A stretch of 64,000 nucleotides of DNA from NCBI GenBank assembly GCA_039024635.1, contig JBCCQA010000026.1, positions 1-64,000 on the forward strand, written 5' to 3'. Position numbers and translations under genes: made by a program. The stretch is from Kuafuiihalomonas sp039024635. Lineage in GTDB: Bacteria > Myxococcota > Kuafuiibacteriia > Kuafuiibacteriales > Kuafuiibacteriaceae. Shown one piece after another: positions 25,807 to 33,018 of the stretch (positions are counted from its first letter, which is position 1; every line of letters begins with the position of its first letter). A model generated the notes under the pieces. That model had not been told where the DNA came from, did not search any database, and saw nothing but the letters and a program-made list of their open reading frames with translations.

Positions 25807-26672
25807 GGAGCCTGGCCTCACTCGCCTTCGTGGCCCTCCTGCTTGGAGCCGGTCTCGATGTCTGGGTCGGACTTCGGCCGGAGCCGAGCCCCATTCGGGC
25901 GGAGGATCTACGATCGGCCCTCGCTCACTTTCGGGCCGAGACTCGTCCGGGGGCGGTGCTCGTGCATAGTCCGCTTCTGTCGCCCGAGGATCTGAAGCTT
26001 CTCGGTGATCTCGGTGCGACGCCGACCCCGGTGCGTTGGGGCCAAAGCTGGGTCTTGGATGACGCGCGCCAGCCCATGTATGCCCCGGGGCGGGAGATGG
26101 AGCGGATCCGATTCGGCGAGCTCGTGCTGCGGCGGATGGAGATCGAAAAGACAGCGGAAGAGGGGGGCTACCAGCTTCTTCGAGAGCTTCGCGCCGATAG
26201 TCTACGGCTCGAGGACAAGAAGGGTGGCGTGGTCAGCCGGTGCCGAATCCCGAGGAGCGCCGGGGGCTACGACTGTCCAGGTCAACCAGAGTGGGTGTAC
26301 GCGGCGCCGACCGAGCTCATCATCGAAGGCGCGACCCGCAACTGTGTGTGGGCTCACCCTCGAAACGACCTGAGCTTGGTTTTCGATCTTCCGGCCCCAG
26401 ATGCGCCGGGTCGCCTCCGGGTCGGGGCGGGGCTGTCGGACGGTGCGGTCACCATGAAGGACGGTGCCCCGGTCGAAGTCGAGGTCCGACAAGGCCGAAG
26501 CCTGGCCAAGATCAGCGTTCCCAACCGAAGAGGATGGCGCGAGCGAAGGGTCGGCGTTGAGGCGGGCACTCGCATCGAGCTTCGAATCAAGACCCGTCAC
26601 GATGGGATGCGGCACTTGTGCATCGACGCCAGCATCGAGTCGCCTGCGATGCCCCAAGGCCAGGCACCGTGA
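25803..26672 (+). CDS. Membrane-anchored hypothetical protein of glycan cassette
   Basis: 289 residues from GTG at 25803, overlapping the asnB stop (GTGA) with GGGGG as ribosome site. One N-terminal helix (LASLAFVALLLGAGLDVWVGL) is an anchor, placing the rest outside the cytoplasm. Residues 30-110 (RPGAVLVHSPLLSPEDLKLLG) look like a small alpha/beta domain. The C-terminal half is beta-rich, with paired cysteines (SRCRIPRSAGGYDCPG). I do not recognise the family. Its position between asnB and the GT39-like gene, overlapping both, argues for a role in the same glycan transfer. Confidence 0.7.
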   Translation: MRSLASLAFVALLLGAGLDVWVGLRPEPSPIRAEDLRSALAHFRAETRPGAVLVHSPLLSPEDLKLLGDLGATPTPVRWGQSWVLDDARQPMYAPGREMERIRFGELVLRRMEIEKTAEEGGYQLLRELRADSLRLEDKKGGVVSRCRIPRSAGGYDCPGQPEWVYAAPTELIIEGATRNCVWAHPRNDLSLVFDLPAPDAPGRLRVGAGLSDGAVTMKDGAPVEVEVRQGRSLAKISVPNRRGWRERRVGVEAGTRIELRIKTRHDGMRHLCIDASIESPAMPQGQAP

Positions 26673-28333
26673 GCCGGGCCTTCGCTGGGGGCGCGCTACT
26701 TCTCTACGCGCTCGTCTTGTTCAGCCTCCTCCCTGCCACCGGTTTGACCGATGACGACGACTTCTATCTGCCAGCGGGGGAAAGCTACGCCAGCTGGATC
26801 CTGGAGGCGGCGCAGTTCTCGTCCCGGGCGTGGTCCCGAAAGGGTATCGACGCCGCCTTCGATATCAACCACGAGCACCCCCCGGTGGCGAAGTATGCCC
26901 TCGGTCTGGCGGCAAAGCTCTTCGGCGGCGTGCTTGGGCCCGTCGATGGGCCACGGGTGGCGACGGTTCTATGGTCAACTCTCACCGCCGCCCTCCTCCT
27001 CGTTCTGGCGCGGAGTCACCTCGGACCTCGAAGAGGCAACTGGGCCGGTGGCTTGGCCATCCTGTTCCTACTTGGCCTGCCACGCTTTGCCTTCCATTCT
27101 CGGGTCGGCACTCTCGACGTGCCGGTTGCTGCCGTCTACCTGCTGGCAGGTAGCTTCGCCCTGTGGGGCGAACGCTCTCGCCAGGCTGCTTTCTGGGCAG
27201 GGCCTCTTTTTGGCGTGGCTGCCGCGACGAAGCTCAACGGACCCTTCCTCTTCGGGCCCATGCTCCTCTTTTGGATTCTCACCCGGCGAACGCCTAGGAA
27301 GGAGGAGCGACGCTCGGGCCTTGGTCTGCCGCCCCTACCTTTGACCGTGCTCTCGATGGTCGTCCTTGGTCCTCTGACCTTCTTGGTCCTTTGGCCCTGG
27401 CTCTGGTTCGACACCATCGATCGCGTCCAGGCCTATGTTTCCTTTCACCTGAACCACTATCCCATCTACCTGCTGTACTTCGGACGGATCTACGACGCCG
27501 GGCCCTTCCCGCCCTGGCATGCGCCCTTCGTGCTAGCGCTCTGGACCACGCCCGTGGCCACGGTGGTGGCCGGCCTCTATGGAACCGTCGAGGCCGGGAT
27601 TTCGGGCTTGCGCCGTATCCTCCGCCGAGACCAGACCTTCGATACTCAGCGCCCCGAGGGCGATCTCGCCCTGTTTCTCCTTCTAAACGCAGCGGCGACC
27701 ATCGCCGTCGTCTCCTTCCTTGCCGGTCCCAAGTATGGCGGGGTGAAGCTCTTCCTGCCCTTCTTTCCCTTCTTCTGCCTGCTGGCCGGCTTCGGCATCC
27801 TAAGGATGGGCGAGCGTCTTGCGGCGTGGGAGCGGCTGAAGGCAATCCCCGTCAGGGGCGCGGTGTCGGGCTCAGCTGCCGTCGGCCTTCTGGCCGCCGC
27901 GAGTCTGCAGCTGAAGTTCGGCCAGGATGGCCTGAGCGCCTATGCCGGGCTGGCTGGGGGTCTCCGAGGTGCGACCGCGGCCGGTATGGAGCGCCAGTAT
28001 TACGACGTACTATCTCGAGCCCAGCTGAAGTGGCTCGACGCCCACGCGCCGCCCAACACCAAGGTGCACTTCATGCCCAACCACAAGGAGTATGCGCGGA
28101 CCTTTCGTTGGGCCCATCGGGAAGGCAGCTTGAGACGAGACGTCCGAGCCAGCCCGCGCCGCATCCGGGCCGACCTCTTAGTCCTCACCCATGAGCGTCG
28201 TTTCTCCACCTATCCTTCGGCCCTCGTTGAGGCGAGGGGCCTCGAGGTCCTCCATACCCACCGACGGGACGGCGTGCCCTTGTGGACCGTTTACAGGCTT
28301 GGAGGCTCTTCTTCGAGCGCCCCTACTCGATGA
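26669..28333 (+). CDS. GT39/ArnT-like membrane glycosyltransferase
   Basis: 554 residues from GTG at 26669, overlapping the previous stop. About eleven hydrophobic segments. The PMT/ArnT-type first loop holds TGLTDDDDFYLPAGESYASW and NHEHPPVAKYALGL, and later GTLDVPVAAVYLLAG and AAATKLNGPFL are typical of the family (PMT_2). These enzymes move a sugar from a polyprenyl-phosphate carrier to a protein or lipid on the periplasmic side. A soluble C-terminal region (MERQYYDVLSRAQLKWL, MPNHKEYARTF) follows the last helix. Its 3' end overlaps the convergent haemoglobin gene by 11 bases. Confidence 0.82.
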   Translation: MSRAFAGGALLLYALVLFSLLPATGLTDDDDFYLPAGESYASWILEAAQFSSRAWSRKGIDAAFDINHEHPPVAKYALGLAAKLFGGVLGPVDGPRVATVLWSTLTAALLLVLARSHLGPRRGNWAGGLAILFLLGLPRFAFHSRVGTLDVPVAAVYLLAGSFALWGERSRQAAFWAGPLFGVAAATKLNGPFLFGPMLLFWILTRRTPRKEERRSGLGLPPLPLTVLSMVVLGPLTFLVLWPWLWFDTIDRVQAYVSFHLNHYPIYLLYFGRIYDAGPFPPWHAPFVLALWTTPVATVVAGLYGTVEAGISGLRRILRRDQTFDTQRPEGDLALFLLLNAAATIAVVSFLAGPKYGGVKLFLPFFPFFCLLAGFGILRMGERLAAWERLKAIPVRGAVSGSAAVGLLAAASLQLKFGQDGLSAYAGLAGGLRGATAAGMERQYYDVLSRAQLKWLDAHAPPNTKVHFMPNHKEYARTFRWAHREGSLRRDVRASPRRIRADLLVLTHERRFSTYPSALVEARGLEVLHTHRRDGVPLWTVYRLGGSSSSAPTR

Positions 28334-28751
28334 TGCGCAGCTGACCGGTGGTCAGGGGACCCGAGCCCTTGGACTCGGGCGGCGTACACTCGCCGGGCGC
28401 ATCCTGGGTGATGGTGGTTCGAAGTCTGTCGATGTGGCCCAGCCAGGCGATTCGTACTTCGGCCGGTACGTCGTGCGCCTCCATCAGCTCGACCAAGATC
28501 TGCCGCCGTCGATCGAAGTGGCCCCCCATGATCCGGTGACGCATGTGGGCGTGGCGCATCCCTCGTCCGCTGTAGGCCACGTCCGCGCCCAAGAAACGGG
28601 CCGTGAACTCGAACTCTCGCTGGGCCAGAACGAGGGGATCCACGTTCCAAAAGTGAAAGCCGATCATCGAGTCTCGTCGGATGCGTCCAACGAAGGCGTC
28701 GATGAGGGGGCGGAGGGTCGCTTCGCCGCCCATGGCATCGTAGGGCGTCAC
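28323..28751 (-). CDS. Truncated haemoglobin-like protein
   Basis: 142 residues from GTG at 28751, with AGGA seven bases upstream (TTG 28757 also possible). TPYDAMGGEATLRPLIDAFV is the usual N-terminal globin signature of truncated haemoglobins. FEFTARFLGADVAYSGRGM is followed by a His-rich segment (RHAHMRHRIMGGHFDRR) that would supply the proximal haem ligand. Such proteins bind O2 or NO. The last ~25 residues are a Pro/Gly-rich extension. Monocistronic as far as visible. Confidence 0.8.
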   Translation of the reverse strand: MTPYDAMGGEATLRPLIDAFVGRIRRDSMIGFHFWNVDPLVLAQREFEFTARFLGADVAYSGRGMRHAHMRHRIMGGHFDRRRQILVELMEAHDVPAEVRIAWLGHIDRLRTTITQDAPGECTPPESKGSGPLTTGQLRIIE

Positions 28752-28810
28752 GCCCAAGTCCTAGCACGCCCCCCTGGACCCGTCCGCTCAAACGAGACAG
28801 CTTCTCATGG

Positions 28811-29254
28811 ATGCCGGTCCGAGACGCCCGCCTGACCGACGTGAACACCTTGGTACGGGGCAACTGCGCCATGGCCCGAGAGACGGAGGGCCTGGAGCTC
28901 GACCCGGATCGGATGAGGACTGGGGTCGAAGCCGTCTTCGCCGACGCCAGCAAGGGCCGCTACTGGATCGAGGAGTTCCACGGTGCGACCCGGGGCCAGC
29001 TGCTCGTAACCTACGAGTGGAGCGATTGGCGCAATGCCCCCGTCTGGTGGATCCAGTCGGTGTACGTATGGCCGGAGGCTCGGGTACGGGGGGTCTTTCG
29101 CTCGCTCTACGCCCATGTGGACCAGGAGGCCAAGGCCGCGGGGGCGGCCGGACTGCGGCTGTACGTGGACCTTCGGAACCAGTCGGCCCAACAGGTGTAC
29201 GAACGCTTAGGTATGGACGGGGGGCACTACCGCCTCTTCGAGGCCATGTTCTGA
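28811..29254 (+). CDS. GNAT family N-acetyltransferase
   Basis: 147 residues. Begins MPVRDARLTDVNTLV as GNAT proteins commonly do. The acyl-CoA-binding core is VWWIQSVYVWPEARVRGVFR, a variant of the R/Q-x-x-G-x-G/A loop, followed by LRLYVDLRNQSAQQVYERLGM, the usual motif B. It would acetylate a small molecule or protein amine; the substrate is unknown. It stands alone between a minus-strand globin and minus-strand cheD. Confidence 0.83.
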   Translation: MPVRDARLTDVNTLVRGNCAMARETEGLELDPDRMRTGVEAVFADASKGRYWIEEFHGATRGQLLVTYEWSDWRNAPVWWIQSVYVWPEARVRGVFRSLYAHVDQEAKAAGAAGLRLYVDLRNQSAQQVYERLGMDGGHYRLFEAMF

Positions 29255-29270
29255 GCGTGGGGCGATTTTC

Positions 29271-29840
29271 CTAGAACAGGTCGATGGTACCCTCCACCAC
29301 GGCCGAGGCCCGAGACAGACGTACCTCTTCTTGATGGATGGAGGAAGACTGGGCGCTCGTCACGGGCCGGACGAACATCTGTCCCGTGTCGGGCTTGAAC
29401 AGCACCCTGCGCGCTTGGGTTCCGCCGAGGTGTTCGGCTACCACCTTGATGCGCTCCGTTCGGAGAAACTGACGGACGAAGGCGATGTTGCGCTGACCGA
29501 TATCCAGCCCGCCCTCGTACATCCGTCCACCGCCCGTGATCTTGGCCACCATACGCTCCCTGGATGCCCCTTTTCGAAGCAGGTCGTTGATCAGCTGTTC
29601 CATGGCGAAGGCGCCGAAGCGAGCGGCGTCGCTGGGGCTGCCCCCCGGGTCTTCGGGCAGAAGAAAGTGGTTCATGCCCCCGCCGCCAATGTCGGCATCG
29701 GAAAGGCAGGCGGATACGCAGGAGCCCAGGAGGGTGTACAGGGGCTTTCTGTTGCTGATGGCGAACTCGCCTGGAGCGATGCGGATCGCACCTCGGGCCA
29801 TCTCATCGACCTCTTGCATCACCATCGATGGGCCTATCAT
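29271..29840 (-). CDS. cheD: CheD chemoreceptor glutamine deamidase
   Basis: About 189 residues from ATG 29840 (29825 and 29819 are alternatives). Catalytic Cys41 lies in LLGSCVSACLSD and His58 in GGGMNHFLLPE; KITGGGRM is the later conserved block. CheD deamidates receptor glutamines to glutamate and tunes adaptation. It is divergent from cheY, 87 bases away, and so probably shares the control region at 29841-29927. The C-terminus ends EGTIDLF, a motif shared with the soluble MCP-like protein at 38581-39483. Confidence 0.9.
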   Translation of the reverse strand: MIGPSMVMQEVDEMARGAIRIAPGEFAISNRKPLYTLLGSCVSACLSDADIGGGGMNHFLLPEDPGGSPSDAARFGAFAMEQLINDLLRKGASRERMVAKITGGGRMYEGGLDIGQRNIAFVRQFLRTERIKVVAEHLGGTQARRVLFKPDTGQMFVRPVTSAQSSSIHQEEVRLSRASAVVEGTIDLF

Positions 29841-29927
29841 GAACGAGATACTCGGTCGTCGGTGCCCGGTCTGAATTCCTGGCTTCGTCTTTCTCAAGTC
29901 GTGGGGGAATCGGCCGACTAAATCCGC

Positions 29928-30287
29928 GTGGCACGTATCCTCGCCGTCGATGATTCCCCATCCATGCGGACGCTCGTCAAAGTCACCCTGGCCGACGCCG
30001 GCCACGACGTCGAGCAGGCCGAAGACGGTGTCGAGGCCCTCAGCAAGGCCCAAGGGGATAGCTATGACCTCGTATTGGCCGACGTGAACATGCCGAACAT
30101 GGACGGTATCACGCTGACCTCCGAGCTCAGGAAGCTGTCGGCCTACAAACGTACCCCCATCCTCATCCTCACCACCGAAGTCAGCGACGAGCAGAAGCAA
30201 AAAGGTCGGGCGGCTGGCGCCACCGGGTGGCTGACCAAGCCTTTCAACCCGAACAAGCTGCTCGCCACCATCGGCCGCGTGATCTGA
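29928..30287 (+). CDS. cheY: CheY-like response regulator
   Basis: 119 residues, a stand-alone receiver domain starting with GTG. Acidic pocket DD8-9 (LAVDDSPSM), phospho-acceptor Asp52 (LVLADVNMPNMDG), switch Thr in ILTTEV and Lys104 in TKPFNP are all intact. It would be phosphorylated by the CheA encoded two genes downstream. The output target is not in the window, since there are no fliM or pil genes. Spacing to the STAS gene is 3 bases, so they form one operon. Confidence 0.92.
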   Translation: MARILAVDDSPSMRTLVKVTLADAGHDVEQAEDGVEALSKAQGDSYDLVLADVNMPNMDGITLTSELRKLSAYKRTPILILTTEVSDEQKQKGRAAGATGWLTKPFNPNKLLATIGRVI

Positions 30288-30290
30288 GTC

Positions 30291-30569
30291 ATGACCGAAC
30301 GCAGCGTAGCCCTTCCGTCCAAGCTGAGAGTCGATGCCGTGTCGGCGCTCCGGGATGCTTGCCTCTCGGCCCTCGAAGACCTCTCACGAGACGACGTCTT
30401 GAAGCTCGACTGCTCCGAAGTCTCCGACGTCGACGCGACAGGCCTTCAGCTCCTGTACGCTCTTCGCCAGGCTTGCTCCGCGAGCGGCGTCCAGCTCGAG
30501 CTGGAGACGACACCCGAAGTGTTGTCCCGTGGAAGCCGCATCCTTGGTCTGGGACTCGAGGAGGCCTAG
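30291..30569 (+). CDS. STAS domain protein in the che operon
   Basis: 92 residues. A single STAS fold with LKLDCSEVSDVDATGLQLL, in which the position usually phosphorylated in anti-sigma antagonists (DSSG) reads DATG. STAS proteins work by partner switching with HATPase kinases. It sits between cheY and cheA with no gap to cheA (stop at 30569, GTG at 30570), so it is translated with them. A cognate HATPase candidate lies at 37454-38269. Its exact role in chemosensory signalling is unknown. Confidence 0.8.
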   Translation: MTERSVALPSKLRVDAVSALRDACLSALEDLSRDDVLKLDCSEVSDVDATGLQLLYALRQACSASGVQLELETTPEVLSRGSRILGLGLEEA

Positions 30570-32528
30570 GTGGAAGATTTCGGAAACGACGCCCTCCTCC
30601 AGCAGCTGCGAGAGGTCTTCTTCGAGGAATCCGAAGAAGGCCTGGCCCGGATGGAGGCCATCTTGGTCGAAGCGACCGACGGTCAGCCTTTGGCCGCCGA
30701 AGACATCAACTCGATGTTTCGAGTGATGCACTCGATCAAGGGCGGCGCGGGCACCATCGGCCTAAACGGCGTCGTTCGCGTGGCCCATGCGGCGGAGAGC
30801 TTTCTCGATGACGCGCGAGACGGAGAGGTGGAGATCGGCGACGAGGACCGAAGCCGATTGCTGCGGATCCTCGACGAGCTTGGCGTACTCATCCAGGCCG
30901 CAAAGACGGGCGAAGAGGCTGACGAAGCGCCGGGCATTGCCCTCGCCGAAGAGCTGGGGGGTGGCTCCGGGGAGCCAATCGGTAAGGGGAGCTCGGCTGG
31001 AGGCGAAGGTAAGCAGCGTCTACGTGTCCGCCTGAATCCGAAGCCTGGTTTGATGGATTCGGGCAACGATCCCTACCGACTCCTTCTCGAGCTGGACGAG
31101 ATGGTGGGCTTCGACGTCCGGGTGGACCACGCGGCTCTACCGCCGCTTCGAGATCTCGACCCCAGTGAGCTGTTCCTCAGCTGGGAGCTCGACACCAAGG
31201 CGCCGATCGAAACCGAAGAAGTCGCGGAGATCTTCTCTTGGATTGACGACCTGGCCGAGATCGAAATTGGCCCCATCCCGGTTCAAAAGAGGGAGCGGAC
31301 CGCTGCCGCCGCCGCCGGGGGACCGAGCGCGGCGCCGGGCGCCACGTCCTCCTCCATCCGGGTCCAGCTCAGCAAGGTGGACCGGCTCATGAACTTGGTC
31401 GGAGAGCTGGTCATCACCCAGTCCATGCTCAGTCAGCTCACGGCCTCCGACGACGGCCGCAGCTCTGAGCGCTGGCTGCAGGGCCTGTCGCAGTTGCAAC
31501 GCAACACCCGGGACCTTCAGGAGTCGGTGATGGGCATTCGGATGGTGCCCATGAGTTTCCTCTTCAGCCGTTTCCCTCGGATGGTTCGGGACCTCGCCAT
31601 TCAGCTCGATAAGAAGGTCAAGCTCCTCATCCAGGGCGAGACCAATGAGCTCGACCGCACTCTGGTCGAACAGCTCTCGGATCCTCTCGTCCACTTGGTT
31701 CGTAATGCCATCGACCACGGCCTGGAGACGACGGCCGAACGGGCTTCGTCCGGAAAGAAGGAAGAGGGGCAGATCAGCCTCAGGGCCTTTCAGCAGGGCG
31801 ACAAGATGATCGTCGAGGTCCGAGACGACGGAAAAGGCATCGACCACGAGAGGGTTCGAACCAAGGCCATCGAGAAGGGCCTCCTCGAGCCCGATCAGGA
31901 GTTGCCTCGGGATTCGATCCTCCAGTTGCTCTTTGAACCAGGCTTCTCGACCGCGGCTCAGGTGAGCGACCTGTCAGGTCGGGGGGTGGGCCTAGACGTG
32001 GTCCGTCGAAACATCCAGGCCATCGGCGGGACCCTGGAGATCGACTCCAAGCTAGGCACGGGCACGACCTTTACCCTCAAGCTCCCCCTGACCCTGGCCA
32101 TTACTGACGGCCAGCTCGTCCGCATCTCGGACGAGACTTTCGTGGTACCGGTCCTCTCGATCGTCGAGTCGGTTCAGCGAAGCCGGGTCGACTTCACGAT
32201 GCTCCCCAACGGTCGTTTCGTCACCGAGTTCCGCGGACAGCAGGTGCCGGTGGTCGACGGCGGCGAGGCCCTGGGCCTTCGATTTGCGCCTCAGACCGAC
32301 GAAGCGCGAACCTTCGTCATCGTTGAAGACGGTGGGCGCTGCCTGGCCCTAGGCGTGGACGAGCTCCTCGGGCAGCAGCAGGTGGTCGTGAAGAACCTCG
32401 AAGAAAACTTCGAGCGCGTCCACGGTATCTCGGGCGCCACCATTCTGGGCGACGGAAAAGTCGCCCTCATTCTCGAAGTAAGTGAGCTGGGCGGCCTCCG
32501 CGTCGTACCCAGCGAGGTAGCAGCATGA
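30570..32528 (+). CDS. cheA: Chemotaxis histidine kinase CheA
   Basis: 652 residues from GTG 30570. Domains in order: HPt with phospho-His54 in MHSIKGGAGTIG; a middle segment with two P2-like halves (~150-245); an Ala/Gly-rich linker; dimerisation domain with VDRLMNLVGELVITQSML; HATPase with HLVRNAIDHGLE (N box), VRDDGKGID (G1), SDLSGRGVGLDVVRR (G2); and a C-terminal CheW-like domain (LVRISDETFVVPVLSIVESVQ). It takes signals from receptors through CheW and phosphorylates CheY and CheB. The stop overlaps the cheW start (ATGA). Confidence 0.95.
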   Translation: MEDFGNDALLQQLREVFFEESEEGLARMEAILVEATDGQPLAAEDINSMFRVMHSIKGGAGTIGLNGVVRVAHAAESFLDDARDGEVEIGDEDRSRLLRILDELGVLIQAAKTGEEADEAPGIALAEELGGGSGEPIGKGSSAGGEGKQRLRVRLNPKPGLMDSGNDPYRLLLELDEMVGFDVRVDHAALPPLRDLDPSELFLSWELDTKAPIETEEVAEIFSWIDDLAEIEIGPIPVQKRERTAAAAAGGPSAAPGATSSSIRVQLSKVDRLMNLVGELVITQSMLSQLTASDDGRSSERWLQGLSQLQRNTRDLQESVMGIRMVPMSFLFSRFPRMVRDLAIQLDKKVKLLIQGETNELDRTLVEQLSDPLVHLVRNAIDHGLETTAERASSGKKEEGQISLRAFQQGDKMIVEVRDDGKGIDHERVRTKAIEKGLLEPDQELPRDSILQLLFEPGFSTAAQVSDLSGRGVGLDVVRRNIQAIGGTLEIDSKLGTGTTFTLKLPLTLAITDGQLVRISDETFVVPVLSIVESVQRSRVDFTMLPNGRFVTEFRGQQVPVVDGGEALGLRFAPQTDEARTFVIVEDGGRCLALGVDELLGQQQVVVKNLEENFERVHGISGATILGDGKVALILEVSELGGLRVVPSEVAA

Positions 32529-33004
32529 CGGCTGAAGCATCATCCCTTTCGCTCGACACACAGAGCGCCGACGTGACCCAACTCTTCTCCTTCCGAGTGG
32601 GAGAGCAGAAGTATGCTCTCGACATCCTGAGGGTTCAGGAGATTCGACGCTGGGAGCAGTGCACCAAGCTGCCCCACGCCCCGGAAGAGGTACGCGGCGT
32701 CATCAATCTGCGGGGGGCCATCGTTCCGGTGGTCGACCTTCGTCTCCGGTTCGGCTGTGAGGCGAGCTATCTACCTACGACGGTCATCGTGATCGTCAGG
32801 GTCCTCAACGGGCCGAAAGAGAAAATCGTGGGCGTCGTCGTGGACGCCGTCCTCGATGTGTTCACCACCAACCAAGAGCAGATTCACGACTGTCCCGACA
32901 TCGGTGTCCCAGGTGGGCTCGATTTTGTGACGGGCATGGTGAAGCAGGCCGAAGATATGCTCATCGTCATCGACGTCGACGAGATGCTTGGCCACGACAA
33001 CTGA
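32525..33004 (+). CDS. cheW: Chemotaxis adaptor CheW
   Basis: 159 residues, a single CheW domain: LFSFRVGEQKYALDILRVQEI, then APEEVRGVINLRGAIVPVVDLRLRFG, and MLIVIDVDEML at the end. CheW couples receptor tips to the CheA kinase. Overlaps cheA by four bases and precedes the soluble receptor gene by 14 bases. Confidence 0.95.
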   Translation: MTAEASSLSLDTQSADVTQLFSFRVGEQKYALDILRVQEIRRWEQCTKLPHAPEEVRGVINLRGAIVPVVDLRLRFGCEASYLPTTVIVIVRVLNGPKEKIVGVVVDAVLDVFTTNQEQIHDCPDIGVPGGLDFVTGMVKQAEDMLIVIDVDEMLGHDN

Positions 33005-33018
33005 AGAAAGACCTAGAC

